Shown here one piece after another: positions 18,586 through 27,783 of a DNA stretch of 64,000 nt; within the stretch, counting starts at the first letter, position 1, and each line of letters begins with the position of its first letter. Location of the stretch: contig CANJGB010000014.1 of NCBI GenBank assembly GCA_947473805.1, positions 26,877 through 90,876 on the forward strand, read 5' to 3'. The notes beneath the pieces are model-generated. The model had not been told where the DNA came from. It saw nothing but the letters and a program-made list of their open reading frames with translations, and did no database searches. Source of the stretch: Alphaproteobacteria bacterium. GTDB taxonomy: Bacteria; Pseudomonadota; Alphaproteobacteria; Ferrovibrionales; Ferrovibrionaceae. Made by a program: the position numbers and the translations under genes.

Positions 18586-19224
18586 ATGAGTTCTCTTTCT
18601 GTCGCCCGGCGCGGCCTGCTTCTGGTCCTGTCCTCGCCGTCCGGCGCGGGCAAGACCACGATCACGCGCAGCCTGCTGGAGACCGATCGCGGCATCCGGC
18701 TGTCGGTGTCGGTCACCACGCGCCCGCCGCGTCCCGGCGAGCAGGATGGCGTCGATTACCACTTCATCTCGACCGAACAGTTCAACCTCATGGTGAACCG
18801 GCGCGAACTGCTGGAACACGCCAAGGTGTTCGATCACTACTACGGCACGCCATCGGGACCCGTCAGCCAGCGTCTCAAGGCCGGCGAGGATGTGCTGTTC
18901 GATATCGACTGGCAGGGGACGCAGCAGCTGAAGCAGATCGCCGGCGAGGATGTCGTCAGCGTGTTCATCCTGCCGCCCTCGACGCGCGAACTGGAACGCC
19001 GCCTGCGCGAGCGGGCCAGCGATCCGCAGGAGGTCGTGTCTCGCCGCATGTACAAGGCTGCCGACGAGATCAGCCACTGGGCGGAATACGACTACATTGT
19101 CATCAACGACGGCGTCGAACACGCGATCGAAAGCGTGCACTCCATCCTTCGCGCCGAACGCCTGCGCCGCGAACGACAGACCGGCCTGCTCGATTTCGTC
19201 AAAGAGCTGCGCGAAGGCCGTTAA
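18586..19224 (+). CDS. gmk: Guanylate kinase
   Basis: Phosphorylates GMP to GDP with ATP. It is 212 residues with the P-loop SSPSGAGKTT (16-25), the GMP-binding region SVSVTTRPPRPGEQDGVDYHF, and FDIDWQGTQQLK. Length and motifs are standard. It is paired with yicC upstream. Downstream lies a copy of the 80-bp inverted repeat instead of another gene. Confidence 0.98.
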   Translation: MSSLSVARRGLLLVLSSPSGAGKTTITRSLLETDRGIRLSVSVTTRPPRPGEQDGVDYHFISTEQFNLMVNRRELLEHAKVFDHYYGTPSGPVSQRLKAGEDVLFDIDWQGTQQLKQIAGEDVVSVFILPPSTRELERRLRERASDPQEVVSRRMYKAADEISHWAEYDYIVINDGVEHAIESVHSILRAERLRRERQTGLLDFVKELREGR

Positions 19225-19238
19225 CCTATGTGCGCCGT

Positions 19239-19318
19239 CTCACGCTTCGACAAGCTCAGCATGAGGCTAGTGACAGATATTTAAGTCGTCCTCATCCTGG
19301 GCCTGTCGAAGGGTGGGG
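19239..19318. repeat. Intergenic inverted-repeat element, copy 2 (about 80 bp)
   Basis: Arms CTCACGCTTCGACAAGCTCA (from 19239) and CCTCATCCTGGGCCTGTCGA (from 19290) flank a centre containing ATTTAAGTCG. Length and spacing match the copies at 8158-8237 and 51308-51387; the right arm is slightly degenerate (GGTGGGG). It sits 14 bases past the gmk stop. Confidence 0.88.
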
Positions 19319-19392
19319 ACGCGGCCCAGGTGTGGAAAATTTTCCAATTCGTTGCCCTTGACCCCCGGGCTTCCGAGGCCAACCATCACTGT

Positions 19393-19732
19393 TGTCGGGA
19401 CGTTGATCGGCGTTTCTCCAGAAGGGCCTGCCGGCGTCGCGACACGAACGAAACTTGGATGGGAGGCGTTTATGGACGAAACTCCGCCGAGCTATTGCCG
19501 GAGGTTCCGCTCCTAGCGGAACCACGATCCGGGAAACGCCCTGCAGCGCGTTGGTCATGCCAGACCGGATCGCCGACGATTTAATCCACACCCATACGGG
19601 GGCGGATGCCTGACTAGGCATTCGGGGCCCCGCTGAAGACCCGGACTTGGTCCGGGACTCGATGGAGAGCATCAAGGGCATAGCCCGGGAACCCCGCGAC
19701 GTGCGCGTCTGCGGGGTTCTTGCCCTTTGGTC
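19393..19732 (+). ncRNA. Candidate structured RNA in a 530-base gene-free region
   Basis: No convincing protein gene occupies 19319-19759. By hand I find a dense series of hairpins: 19503-19523 (9 bp, triloop), 19604-19623 (GGATGCCT / AGGCATTC), 19640-19656 (7 bp, triloop), 19661-19673, and a composite 19674-19727 stem (AAGGGCA / TGCCCTT enclosing GAACCCCGC / GCGGGGTTC and GACG / CGTC). Long-range pairings GGCGTTT 19465-19471 with 19534-19540 and CGATCCGG 19525-19532 with 19565-19572 are mutually exclusive or pseudoknotted. A TTGACC -35-like box at 19358 and a 14-bp palindrome (19333-19346) lie upstream. It does not match tmRNA, RNase P RNA, SRP RNA or a riboswitch that I recognise. Strand and ends are guesses. 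Confidence 0.3.
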
Positions 19733-19759
19733 TGCCCTTCGGCTGTGGTAGGCAGGGGC

Positions 19760-20221
19760 ATGGAAGGCGCTCCAGTCCGCATCCCCATTCCGTCGTCCCG
19801 CGGACGCCATGTCGTCGAAGGCGCGATTGCCCTTGTCGTGCTGCTGGTGGTCATGGCGGCCGGCTGGTGGCTGTACAATTATTTCGACTATCGCCGCCCG
19901 CTGTCCAGGGTCGATGTCTATGTCTCGCTGGACGACCCGCTGTGCCGTACGCGCTCCGACAGCCCGGTCTTCATCGGCCTCATCAACAATTCCGACCGCA
20001 TGGTCACCGGGATGAAGTTCGTGCTCAAGGCGCGTAATCCGGCCAGCGGGAAGAATATACAGTCCGACTTCACCTATACCGACAACAACCGGATCGCGCC
20101 GGGCGACGCCCTCGGCGATTGCTGGCCGGTCAATTACGAGGCGGCCGACATGGAACAAAGCCTCGACGCGCGCACGCTGACATGGCGGATCGCCCGCTAC
20201 AGCCTCGACTTCGCGGACTGA
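19760..20221 (+). CDS. Hypothetical protein with one N-terminal membrane segment
   Basis: A 153-residue protein not assigned to a named family. It has a positively charged N-terminus, one transmembrane helix (about 22-41, GAIALVVLLVVMAAGWWLYN) and an extracytoplasmic domain of about 110 residues with a likely disulfide pair (DDPLCRTRSD and LGDCWPVN) and a beta-rich look (SPVFIGLINNSDRMVTGMKF). The ATG at 19760 is preferred over an upstream TTG because it has AGGGG upstream and begins close to the membrane segment. The rRNA methyltransferase gene starts 2 bases after its stop, so they are cotranscribed. Confidence 0.75.
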   Translation: MEGAPVRIPIPSSRGRHVVEGAIALVVLLVVMAAGWWLYNYFDYRRPLSRVDVYVSLDDPLCRTRSDSPVFIGLINNSDRMVTGMKFVLKARNPASGKNIQSDFTYTDNNRIAPGDALGDCWPVNYEAADMEQSLDARTLTWRIARYSLDFAD

Positions 20222-20223
20222 TC

Positions 20224-20991
20224 ATGAACCTCCGTCGGATCGAGAGCCTGCAGAATCCCCAGTACAAGCTGTGGGAAGCCACGCTGGAAAGCCGCGGCCT
20301 GAAAAAGCATGGCCGCTTCATCCTCGCCGGCCGCAAAAGCGTGCCCGAGGCTTTGGCCCGCTGGCCCGGGCGCTTCGAAGCGGTGCTCACCCATGATGGT
20401 GCGCTGCTGGACCGCTGGACGCTGCCCGACAATGTCCCGGCCTACGAACTGAGCTGGAAGCTGTTCGACTTTCTCGACGTCTCCGGTACCCGCGCGCCGC
20501 TGCTGGTCGGCATCGTGCCTGAAATGCCGATGGCGGATCTATCGCTGCCACCCAGGGGCCTGGAACTGATCGTGCCACTGGGCGATCCGGCCAATCTCGG
20601 TGCGCTGCTGCGCAGCGCGGCGGCGTTCGGCGTGGCGCGCGTGATCCTGACCGAGGAAGCGGCGCATCCGTTCAACCCGAAATGTCTGCGCGCCAGCGCC
20701 AATGCGCCGTTCTCGCTCGACCTCTATCGCGGTCCCGCTCTGGCCGGCCTGGCCAAGGCCGCGCCCATGGGACCGATCGTCGCGCTGGAGGGCAAGGGCG
20801 AGGATCTCACCCGTTTCGACTGGCCGCGCGACATCCGCCTGGTGATAGGCGAGGAGGGGCAGGGCGTGCCCGCCACGCTCGACGTGCCGCGCCTCGCCGT
20901 GCCGACCAGCGACGCGGTGGAATCGCTCAACGCCACCGTCGCCGCCAGCCTCGCCCTCTACGGCCACTGGCTGCGCCACCGCGCGACGTAG
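20224..20991 (+). CDS. TrmH/SpoU family RNA 2'-O-methyltransferase
   Basis: SPOUT-class SAM-dependent methyltransferase of tRNA or rRNA ribose 2'-OH. The 255 residues include an N-terminal substrate-binding region (NPQYKLWEATLESRGLKK) and the three SPOUT motifs: VPLGDPANLGALLRSAAAFG, LVIGEEGQGVPATL and AVESLNATVAASLALYGH. The trefoil-knot motifs are intact. Start ATG 20224. The precise RNA target is not evident; the N-terminal domain resembles 23S rRNA methyltransferases of the RlmB/TsnR group. Confidence 0.9.
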   Translation: MNLRRIESLQNPQYKLWEATLESRGLKKHGRFILAGRKSVPEALARWPGRFEAVLTHDGALLDRWTLPDNVPAYELSWKLFDFLDVSGTRAPLLVGIVPEMPMADLSLPPRGLELIVPLGDPANLGALLRSAAAFGVARVILTEEAAHPFNPKCLRASANAPFSLDLYRGPALAGLAKAAPMGPIVALEGKGEDLTRFDWPRDIRLVIGEEGQGVPATLDVPRLAVPTSDAVESLNATVAASLALYGHWLRHRAT

Positions 20992-21009
20992 TACTCAGCC
21001 AGATATTTT

Positions 21010-21082
21010 CGTCATGCCCGGGCTTGACCCGGGCATCTCTTGCCATCGGTCGAAGATGCCCGGGACAGGCCAGGCCGTGACG
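21010..21082. repeat. Palindromic intergenic repeat with ATGCCCGGG arms
   Basis: A perfect 9-bp inverted repeat, ATGCCCGGG (21014-21022) with CCCGGGCAT (21028-21036), is followed by another GATGCCCGGG at 21055-21064. The whole is bounded by CGTCA (21010) and TGACG (21078-21082). It fills the space between two convergent genes. This type of repeat is common in alphaproteobacterial intergenic regions and is distinct from the 80-bp element found elsewhere in the window. Confidence 0.75.
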
Positions 21083-21092
21083 GCTTGTGGAG

Positions 21093-21941
21093 CTATTGCT
21101 GCGGCTTCCGCGCCGCATACGCCCGGGCCAGCGCGCAGAACTGCTCGACTGACAGCTCTTCGGCGCGCTGCGTCGGTTCGATCCCGGCCTCGTTCAGCAT
21201 CGCCTCGGCGTCCGGGACCAGGCCGCGCAATGCGGCGCGCAACATCTTGCGCCGCTGGTTGAACGCCGCCGCCGTCACCATTTCCAGTACTTTCGGATCG
21301 GCCTCGGCCAGTGGCTTCGCGCGGGGCAGCAGTTCGACCACCGTCGAGGTTACCTTCGGTGCCGGCGTGAAGGCGCGTGGTGAAATGTCGAACAGCAGGT
21401 CCACGGTGCAGCGCCACTGCGCCGCGACCGCCAGCCGGCCATAGGCCTTGGTGCCCGGTTCGGCTGCCAGCCGCTCGGCCACTTCGCGCTGGAACATCAG
21501 CGTGAAGCTTTCGAAGCGCGTGGCGTCGGGCAGCCAGCTGAGCATCAGCGGCGTCGCCACGTTGTATGGCAGGTTGGCCACGACCTTGGACGGTCCCTTT
21601 GCCAGGGCTGTGATGTCCATCTCGAGTGCGTCGGCTTCGATCACCGTCAGCCGGCCGCTATAGGCTTCCGACACTTCCGCCAGCGCGGCAATGCAGCGCC
21701 GGTCGCGCTCGATGGCGATCACCGTGTCGGCGCCATTGGCCAGCAGTGCGCGGGTCAGGCCGCCGGGCCCGGGGCCGATCTCGATCACCGTGCGGCCGCG
21801 CAGCTCGCCGGCAGAGCGCGCGATGCGGTCGGTCAGGTTGAGGTCCAGCAGGAAGTTCTGCCCGAGCTGCTTCAGCGCGTTCAGCTCGTAGCGCGCGATC
21901 ACATCGCGCAGCGGCGGCAGGCCGTCAGGCGTTGCGGGCAT
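21093..21941 (-). CDS. rsmA: 16S rRNA (adenine(1518)-N(6)/adenine(1519)-N(6))-dimethyltransferase
   Basis: KsgA-type enzyme that dimethylates two adjacent adenines near the 3' end of 16S rRNA late in 30S assembly. The 282 residues show [15 protein letters not shown], the SAM motif [16 protein letters not shown] (52-67) and the catalytic [10 protein letters not shown] (123-132). Its start codon lies inside the 3' end of pdxA (17-base overlap), as the last gene of surA-pdxA-rsmA. Confidence 0.98.
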   Translation of the reverse strand: MPATPDGLPPLRDVIARYELNALKQLGQNFLLDLNLTDRIARSAGELRGRTVIEIGPGPGGLTRALLANGADTVIAIERDRRCIAALAEVSEAYSGRLTVIEADALEMDITALAKGPSKVVANLPYNVATPLMLSWLPDATRFESFTLMFQREVAERLAAEPGTKAYGRLAVAAQWRCTVDLLFDISPRAFTPAPKVTSTVVELLPRAKPLAEADPKVLEMVTAAAFNQRRKMLRAALRGLVPDAEAMLNEAGIEPTQRAEELSVEQFCALARAYAARKPQQ

Positions 21942-22938
21942 GCGACCGTCGTTCGGATATTTCCGTCGCCATGCGCAGGGCGGCCATCAGCGAGGCGGGG
22001 CTGGCGGTTCCACGTCCGGCAATGCCGAAGGCTGTGCCGTGGTCGGGCGAGGTGCGCACGATGGGCAGGCCCAGCGTGACGTTCACGCCGCCCTCGAAGT
22101 CTATGGTTTTCAGCGGGACCAGTGCCTGGTCGTGGTACAGGCAAACCGCCGCGTCATAACCCTGCCGCGCCGCATGGTGGAAAAGCGTGTCCGCCGGGAA
22201 CGGGCCGGTCGCATTGATGCCGTGCAGTTTCAGCGCCGCCACGGCCGGCTGCACGATGTCGATCTCTTCGCGTCCCAGCGCGCCCTGTTCGCCGCCATGC
22301 GGATTGAGCGCCGCAACGACAAGCCGTGGCCGCGCAATACCGAAGTCGCGCTGCAGACCCTCGTGCGCGGCCTTGCCCGCCTGCACAATCGCATCGACGC
22401 TTAGTGCGCCAACCGCGTCGCGCAGCGACAGGTGGATCGTCGCCAGCACGACGCGCAAGCCCTCCACCGCCAGCATCATCGCCGGCTGTGCCGCGCCGGT
22501 CAGGTGCGCCAGGTATTCGGTGTGGCCCGGATGGCGAAAGCCGGCGCGGTACAGCACGTCCTTCGCGATGGGGTTGGTGACGATGCCGGCCACCGCGCCC
22601 AGCTTCGCGAACATTACCGCGCGGTCGATACTGCGCAGCACCGCACTCGCATTTTCCGCGTCGGGCCGGCCGGGGATCACCGGTGCAGCCAGCGGTTCGG
22701 ACAGAACGGGAAGCGCCTTCCCGAACGTAGGCAGCGCCTCGGCCGGCGTCTCGATGGTGTGGATCGGCACCTGCCAGCCCAGCCGGGCGGCCAGGTCGCG
22801 CAGCCGCGCCGGATCGTCGATCAGGAAAAATGGCGGCAGGTTACCGGCGGTGCGGCGCTGCCACGCCAGCAGGGCGATTTCGCCGCCAATGCCGGCCGGC
22901 TCGCCCATGGTGAGGGCGAGCGGCAGGATTGGGTTCAC
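21925..22938 (-). CDS. pdxA: 4-hydroxythreonine-4-phosphate dehydrogenase
   Basis: NAD-dependent enzyme of the DXP-dependent pyridoxal 5'-phosphate pathway. The 337 residues have the signature [35 protein letters not shown] and the metal-binding histidines in [21 protein letters not shown] and [13 protein letters not shown]. It overlaps surA upstream (ATGA) and rsmA downstream, the conserved surA-pdxA-rsmA order. Confidence 0.97.
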   Translation of the reverse strand: MNPILPLALTMGEPAGIGGEIALLAWQRRTAGNLPPFFLIDDPARLRDLAARLGWQVPIHTIETPAEALPTFGKALPVLSEPLAAPVIPGRPDAENASAVLRSIDRAVMFAKLGAVAGIVTNPIAKDVLYRAGFRHPGHTEYLAHLTGAAQPAMMLAVEGLRVVLATIHLSLRDAVGALSVDAIVQAGKAAHEGLQRDFGIARPRLVVAALNPHGGEQGALGREEIDIVQPAVAALKLHGINATGPFPADTLFHHAARQGYDAAVCLYHDQALVPLKTIDFEGGVNVTLGLPIVRTSPDHGTAFGIAGRGTASPASLMAALRMATEISERRSHARNA

Positions 22939-24212
22939 CGGATTTCCACCGTCGCGTCACGGCGAAGGTCGCGCAGGTAGCGCCGCGCCAGCACGTCGAT
23001 GCGGCGGCCCAATATGGTCTGGCGGACCACGACCGGGTCCAGCGCATCGTTCTTCGGCTCGTCGCGCGCGCACACGGCGAAAATGTGCACCGCCTGCTCG
23101 GTCGAAACCGGTGACGACACCTTGCCGACGGCGAGCGGCGCGATGACCGCCTGGAAATTGGCCGGCAGGTCGCGCAGCTTCACGGTGCCGAGGCTGCCGG
23201 ATTCCTTCGACTTCATTTCCTTGCCGATGCGATCCACGTCCTCGCAACTCTGCGCGGTGCCGCTGATCGTCTGCGCCAGCGCCAGCACCGATGCCTTGGA
23301 GCGTCCGTCAGCGCCGGGCGGAAACGGCAGCATGATCTGGTTCAGCGTGACGGTGACGTCGCCCGCCGGTTCGCCCAGGATCTGGCGCCGGTTGATCGGT
23401 GTGATGATGTAGAAGCCCGACGAGGTGCGGATCGGCTCCGAAATCTGGCCCTGTTTCAGGTCGCGCAGCGCCGCGTCGATTTCCTCGGGCAGCATGCCGG
23501 GCTGCATCCAGCCGGTATTGCCGCCATTGGCCGCGGTCGTGCCTTGGCTGAACTGGCGGGCGACGGCGGGGAAGGGTGCGCCGGTGCGCAACTGCTCCAC
23601 CAGGCGCTGGGCCGAGCGGCGGACCTCCTCTTCCTGGTCGGGCGCATCGACCGAGAGGAAGATTTCGCCGACCTGGTATTCGGTCTGCCCGGCCATGCTT
23701 TTCATGCGGGTGATGGTGGAATCGATTTCCTCGTCGGAAATGTTGATCGTCGGAAGCAGGCGCGCCCGCACCAGCTTGCGCCAGGCAATCTCGCTCTTCA
23801 GCTGCGCGCCCCACGCCTCGCGATCGACGCCCATGCGCTTCAGCTGCTGTTCGAAGGCATCGCGGCTGACATTGTTGATGCGGGCGATCTGCTCGATCTC
23901 CGCATCCATGTCGCGCTCCGACACCGAGATGTTGCGGCGCTGGGTTTCCTGCGTTTGCAGCCGTTCGTCGATCAGGCTGCGCAGCACCCGTTCGCGCAGG
24001 CGGCGGCGCAGTTCGGGCGTGTCCGGCTGGCCGGTCTGGACCATGACCAGGTCCAGCCGCTTCTCCACGTCGCGCGCCGAGATGACGTCGTCGTTGACGA
24101 TTGCGGCGATGCGCTGGATGTCCTGCGCGCTGGCCGGCAGGACCGTCATCAACGGCACGGCCAGCGCGAGCGCCAGAACGAGGTGGAGTGGCTTGGCGGT
24201 GTACTTCTTCAT
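22935..24212 (-). CDS. surA: SurA-like periplasmic peptidyl-prolyl isomerase / outer-membrane-protein chaperone
   Basis: Assists folding of outer-membrane proteins in the periplasm. The 425-residue precursor has a signal peptide (residues 1 to about 29, ending LPASA). A SurA_N chaperone domain (about 30-170, [20 protein letters not shown]) is followed by one clear parvulin domain (about 185-290, [16 protein letters not shown] ... [12 protein letters not shown]) and a second, more divergent C-terminal region. The ATG at 24212 gives the signal peptide; an upstream ATG would add 10 residues. First gene of surA-pdxA-rsmA and divergent from thyX; lptD, often adjacent in other proteobacteria, is not here. 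Confidence 0.94.
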   Translation of the reverse strand: MKKYTAKPLHLVLALALAVPLMTVLPASAQDIQRIAAIVNDDVISARDVEKRLDLVMVQTGQPDTPELRRRLRERVLRSLIDERLQTQETQRRNISVSERDMDAEIEQIARINNVSRDAFEQQLKRMGVDREAWGAQLKSEIAWRKLVRARLLPTINISDEEIDSTITRMKSMAGQTEYQVGEIFLSVDAPDQEEEVRRSAQRLVEQLRTGAPFPAVARQFSQGTTAANGGNTGWMQPGMLPEEIDAALRDLKQGQISEPIRTSSGFYIITPINRRQILGEPAGDVTVTLNQIMLPFPPGADGRSKASVLALAQTISGTAQSCEDVDRIGKEMKSKESGSLGTVKLRDLPANFQAVIAPLAVGKVSSPVSTEQAVHIFAVCARDEPKNDALDPVVVRQTILGRRIDVLARRYLRDLRRDATVEIR

Positions 24213-24391
24213 GGCCCCGAATCGGTCACAACAACGCGGCAAAAATAGGCCCTTGCACGGCTCGGTTAAAGCCCCGAAAAGCGCTTTATCTGCGGCACCT
24301 TAGCATATCCAGCCGGGATTTCTGGCCCGGCGCGGGGCGGGCCTGTACAGTCGGCGACCGTTTCGCTCCTGTTCAGGACCCATTTCCCGCC

Positions 24392-25327
24392 ATGACCATC
24401 GACGCCCAGCAACAGGCCGAAATCGACGCCCAGCGTGCGGAAACCTTCACCACCCGGCGGGCTACTGTCCCGGCGCTGGAAGAGGTCCTGTACCAGGCCA
24501 TTCCGCTGCTCGACCATGGTTTCGTCCGGGTTGTCGATTATATGGGCGACGATTCCGCCGTCGTGCAGGCCGCCCGTGTGTCGTATGGCCGCGGCACCCG
24601 CAAGGTGTCCGACGACCGGGGCCTGATCAACTACCTGATGCGGCATCGCCACACCACGCCGTTCGAGATGTGCGAGATCAAGTTCCACGTGAAGCTGCCG
24701 ATCTTCGTCGCGCGCCAGTGGATCCGTCACCGCACCGCCAGCGTGAACGAGTATTCGGCGCGCTACTCGATCCTCGACAATGAATTCTACATCCCCGCGC
24801 CCGAACAGCTCGCGGCCCAGTCCAGCGTCAACCGGCAGGGCCGGGGCGACGTGCTGGCCGGCGACGAGGCGAAGCGTGTGTTTGAACTGCTGAAGCGCGA
24901 TGCCGAGCAGGCGTACGATTCCTATGAGGAGATGCTCAACCTCAACAGCGACGGCACGGTCCGCGACCCGGCGCAGCAGGGCCTGGCGCGCGAACTGGCG
25001 CGTATGAACCTGACGTTGAACTTCTATACCCAGTGGTACTGGAAGACCGACCTCTACAATTTCATGCACTTCCTCGCGCTGCGTGCCGACAGTCATTCGC
25101 AGTATGAGATCCGCGTCTATGCGGATGCGATGCTCGACATGCTGAAGCGCTGGGTGCCGCTGACCCACGCCGCCTTCATGGACTACCGTGTCGGCAGCAC
25201 GGCGGTGTCCGCCAAGGGCATGGCGGTGGTGAAGCGCCTGCTGTCCGGCGAAAAGGTCGAACAGAAGGACAGCGGCCTGTCCGCCCGTGAGTGGCGCGAA
25301 CTGATGGACTCGCTCGGCCGCGCCTAG
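24392..25327 (+). CDS. thyX: FAD-dependent thymidylate synthase
   Basis: Makes dTMP from dUMP using methylenetetrahydrofolate and NADPH-reduced FAD. The 311 residues carry the ThyX signature [14 protein letters not shown] (112-125), which binds dUMP and FAD. Frequent alphaproteobacterial features such as [17 protein letters not shown] are present. Length is at the upper end because of N- and C-terminal extensions. Its TAG shares three bases with the stop codon of the convergent esterase gene (CTAG at 25324-25327). Confidence 0.97.
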   Translation: MTIDAQQQAEIDAQRAETFTTRRATVPALEEVLYQAIPLLDHGFVRVVDYMGDDSAVVQAARVSYGRGTRKVSDDRGLINYLMRHRHTTPFEMCEIKFHVKLPIFVARQWIRHRTASVNEYSARYSILDNEFYIPAPEQLAAQSSVNRQGRGDVLAGDEAKRVFELLKRDAEQAYDSYEEMLNLNSDGTVRDPAQQGLARELARMNLTLNFYTQWYWKTDLYNFMHFLALRADSHSQYEIRVYADAMLDMLKRWVPLTHAAFMDYRVGSTAVSAKGMAVVKRLLSGEKVEQKDSGLSAREWRELMDSLGRA

Positions 25328-26211
25328 CGGAACTTCCCGGCGATGAAGCGGCCGCCCTGCTCAATGGCGGCGCGGCCTTCGCCCAGCATCGGCGCCAGGC
25401 GGTGCCAGACGTGCGGCATGTCCGGCCATACGTCCAGCGTGACGCGCACGTCGCACTCTGCGGCGCGTTTTGCGAGCGCAACGCCTTCGTCCAGCAGAAT
25501 TTCACCCGTGCCCACCTGGATCAGCAACGGCGGCAGGCCCTTCAGGTTGGCGAAGACGGGTGAGGCCAGCGGATCGCGCTTGTCGCGGGTGCCGAGATAG
25601 ATCTCGACGCGCGATTTCAGCCGCTCCCGTGTCAGCAACAAATCGCGTGTGGCCAAGCGGGTGAGGGAATCCGCATCGCAGGTCAGGTCGCACCACGGCG
25701 AGATGGCGAGGCACGCCGCGGGCATTGGCAGGCCGGCATCGCGCGCGGCCACCAGCATCGCGACCACCAGCCCGCCGCCGGCGGAATCGCCCGCCACTGC
25801 CAGCGAGGTCGGCGAGATGCCGCGGCCCAGCAGGTCGCGATAGGCGGCCACCGCGTCGTCCACCGCGGCGGGAAACGGATGTTCCGGGGCGAGGCGATAG
25901 TCGATGGCCACGACCCGCGCCGTCGCATGCCGGCCCAGTTCGCCGGTCAGGGTGCGATAGCCTTTTGCGTTGCCCAGCGCATAGGCGCCGCCGTGCAGGT
26001 ACAGGACGGTCTGTCCGGCGGTCGCAGTGGGCGGCACGGTCCAGATCGCTGGCACGCCGCCGACCTTGTCGTCCTCGTAACTGATGTCTGCCGCCAGTGG
26101 CAGCGCGTCCGATGCCTTGTCGAAGGCGGCGCGCCCCTCCGCGACCGTGGTGCCGGTCGGCGGGTTGGCCTTGATCAGGCCGAGGATGCGTTCAAGTTCC
26201 TGCGCGCTCAT
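25324..26211 (-). CDS. HSL-family alpha/beta hydrolase (esterase/lipase)
   Basis: Hormone-sensitive-lipase-like carboxylesterase of 295 residues. The oxyanion-hole motif is HGGA (73-76) in [11 protein letters not shown], the nucleophile is Ser143 in GDSAGGG, and the acid and histidine fit ILLDEGVAL and PDMPHVWH near the C-terminus. There is no signal peptide, so it is cytoplasmic. It is the last gene of the purU-MFS operon; its ATG overlaps the stop of the NIPSNAP-like gene. Substrate unknown; small acyl esters are typical for the family. Confidence 0.92.
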   Translation of the reverse strand: MSAQELERILGLIKANPPTGTTVAEGRAAFDKASDALPLAADISYEDDKVGGVPAIWTVPPTATAGQTVLYLHGGAYALGNAKGYRTLTGELGRHATARVVAIDYRLAPEHPFPAAVDDAVAAYRDLLGRGISPTSLAVAGDSAGGGLVVAMLVAARDAGLPMPAACLAISPWCDLTCDADSLTRLATRDLLLTRERLKSRVEIYLGTRDKRDPLASPVFANLKGLPPLLIQVGTGEILLDEGVALAKRAAECDVRVTLDVWPDMPHVWHRLAPMLGEGRAAIEQGGRFIAGKFR

Positions 26212-26543
26212 GGTGTTGTCCTGTAGGCGGGGGCAACCCAGTTGGGCCGGCGGCAGAACCTGGACTCGATCTTGTGGATCAGCGGCCCGTCTTTTTCGGT
26301 CAGCGCTTTCACTTTCTGCCAATCGGGCGAGTCCGCTATGCCGGCCAGTGTCTCTTTGCCAGTTTCGGCGTCCGGCCATTCCAGCACGTACCAGAAGCCG
26401 TCGCTCTCGTCTTCCGTCACCCAGAAATCGAGCATCTTCACGTTCAGCTTCTTGAACACGGGAATGACGTGAACCTTGAAGCGATCAATCATCGCCTGGT
26501 TCTTGCCCGGCAACGGCACATAGTGGCGCAGTTCGTGGATCAT
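26208..26543 (-). CDS. NIPSNAP-like small dimeric alpha-beta barrel protein
   Basis: A 111-residue ferredoxin-like fold protein typical of the NIPSNAP family: MIHELRHYVPLPGKNQAMI, then a hydrophobic strand (VKMLDFWVTEDESDGFWYVL) and WPDAETGKETLAGIADSPDW. Such proteins are often small cofactor-free or binding proteins of unknown specific activity. It follows the last MFS gene by 31 bases and overlaps the esterase gene by 4 bases, so it belongs to the same transcription unit. Confidence 0.85.
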   Translation of the reverse strand: MIHELRHYVPLPGKNQAMIDRFKVHVIPVFKKLNVKMLDFWVTEDESDGFWYVLEWPDAETGKETLAGIADSPDWQKVKALTEKDGPLIHKIESRFCRRPNWVAPAYRTTP

Positions 26544-26574
26544 TATTTTCCTCCCTCAATCGAGTGTAGCAAAC

Positions 26575-27783
26575 CTAGCCCGTCGATGGCGACCGCCTGA
26601 CGAAGCGCCCCAGTGCCATCCAGCATATGGCAGCAGAGGCGACGAAGCCGAGCTGGACCAGCGCAAATGTCACCAGTGTTTCCGGCGCCACGATGATCAC
26701 GATCAGGGTCGCGACGATGGCGCCGCCGATCTGCATCGCGCCCAGCAGGCCCGTCGCCGCCCCGGCCATGCGCGGAAACACGTGAATCGCGCCGGCATTG
26801 ATGTTGGGCGCGGAGAAGCCCTGGCCGAATGAGATCAGCGTCTGCGCCGCGACGAGAACGATCACGTTGACCGAGCCGAGGAACGCCGCCGCCGCGAACA
26901 GCCCCACGGCGGCGAGGCAGATGGCCAGGCCGACGCCGATCATCCGTTCCAGCCCGACGCGAACCGTAAGGCGGTTCGACACCAGGCTGCCGGGCAGGAA
27001 GCCCAACGCCGCCAGCGCCATGATGGTGCCGAACTGCTCGGGTTTGATGCCCAGTTCGGTGTTGAACAGGACCGCGCCGTCGGCGACGAACAGGTACCAG
27101 GCGCCATAGGTCGCGGCCAGCGTGCCGGCAAAGGCGAGGAATGCGGGGCTGCCCAGCAGCGTGCGGTAATCCGCAATCATCGCCCCCAGCACGTTGCTCT
27201 GCACGCGCGTATCGGTGTTGGTCTCCGGAAACCGCAGCCACGCCCACAGGCCCAGCACCACCCCGGATCCGGCCATAACCCAGAACGTCGCGCGCCAGCC
27301 GAGATAGACATGGATATAGCCGCCGATGGCCGGCGCCATGATTGGCGCGACCGAGATCGCGAACATGACCAGCGACATGGCGCGCGCGCCCTCGGCCCGG
27401 CCATAGAGGTCGCGCACTACTGCGCGCGCCATGGTCATGCCGGCCGCCGCTCCGATGGCCTGGAAGACGCGGATGCCGATGAACAGGTCGATATTCGTGG
27501 TTACGGCCAGCGCGGTGCTGGCGAGCATCCACAGCGCGACGCCCCACAGCAGAACGCGCCGCCGGCCGAAATAGTCGCTGATCGGCCCGGCCATCAGCTG
27601 CCCCGCGACATTGCCGGCCAGAAACGTGGCCAGCGATGCCTGGATGCGCCCGACGCTGGTGCCGAAGTCCACCGCCATGTCCGGTATTGCGGCAACGAAG
27701 ATTGCCGCCGATGACAGGCTGACCCCGGCAATCAGCGTCGCCAGCAGCACGATGGCCCAAGGGCGGCTAGGCGCGGGCGTCAT
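26575..27783 (-). CDS. MFS transporter, Bcr/CflA-like drug:H+ antiporter (array member 1, most 3')
   Basis: Twelve-helix major facilitator of 402 residues in the DHA1/Bcr-CflA group. Motif A is GPISDYFGRRR in the loop between helices 2 and 3, and ARAVVRDLYGRAEGARAM follows. The helix-5 motif reads ISVAPIMAPAIGG, where three of the paralogues have GPI. The motif SAPNINAGAI is shared in form by all five. The start ATG overlaps the stop of array member 2 (ATGA at 27780-27783). It probably exports hydrophobic or amphipathic compounds; no specificity is inferable. Confidence 0.93.
   Translation of the reverse strand: MTPAPSRPWAIVLLATLIAGVSLSSAAIFVAAIPDMAVDFGTSVGRIQASLATFLAGNVAGQLMAGPISDYFGRRRVLLWGVALWMLASTALAVTTNIDLFIGIRVFQAIGAAAGMTMARAVVRDLYGRAEGARAMSLVMFAISVAPIMAPAIGGYIHVYLGWRATFWVMAGSGVVLGLWAWLRFPETNTDTRVQSNVLGAMIADYRTLLGSPAFLAFAGTLAATYGAWYLFVADGAVLFNTELGIKPEQFGTIMALAALGFLPGSLVSNRLTVRVGLERMIGVGLAICLAAVGLFAAAAFLGSVNVIVLVAAQTLISFGQGFSAPNINAGAIHVFPRMAGAATGLLGAMQIGGAIVATLIVIIVAPETLVTFALVQLGFVASAAICWMALGRFVRRSPSTG

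Noticed and set aside
19393..19732. Reading the structured interval as tmRNA, RNase P RNA or SRP RNA
   Set aside because: I found no tag reading frame with its usual ending and no T-loop-like GTTCGA; nor the RNase P GAGGAAAGTCC-type core; nor the SRP GGAAGG...AGCA core, on either strand.
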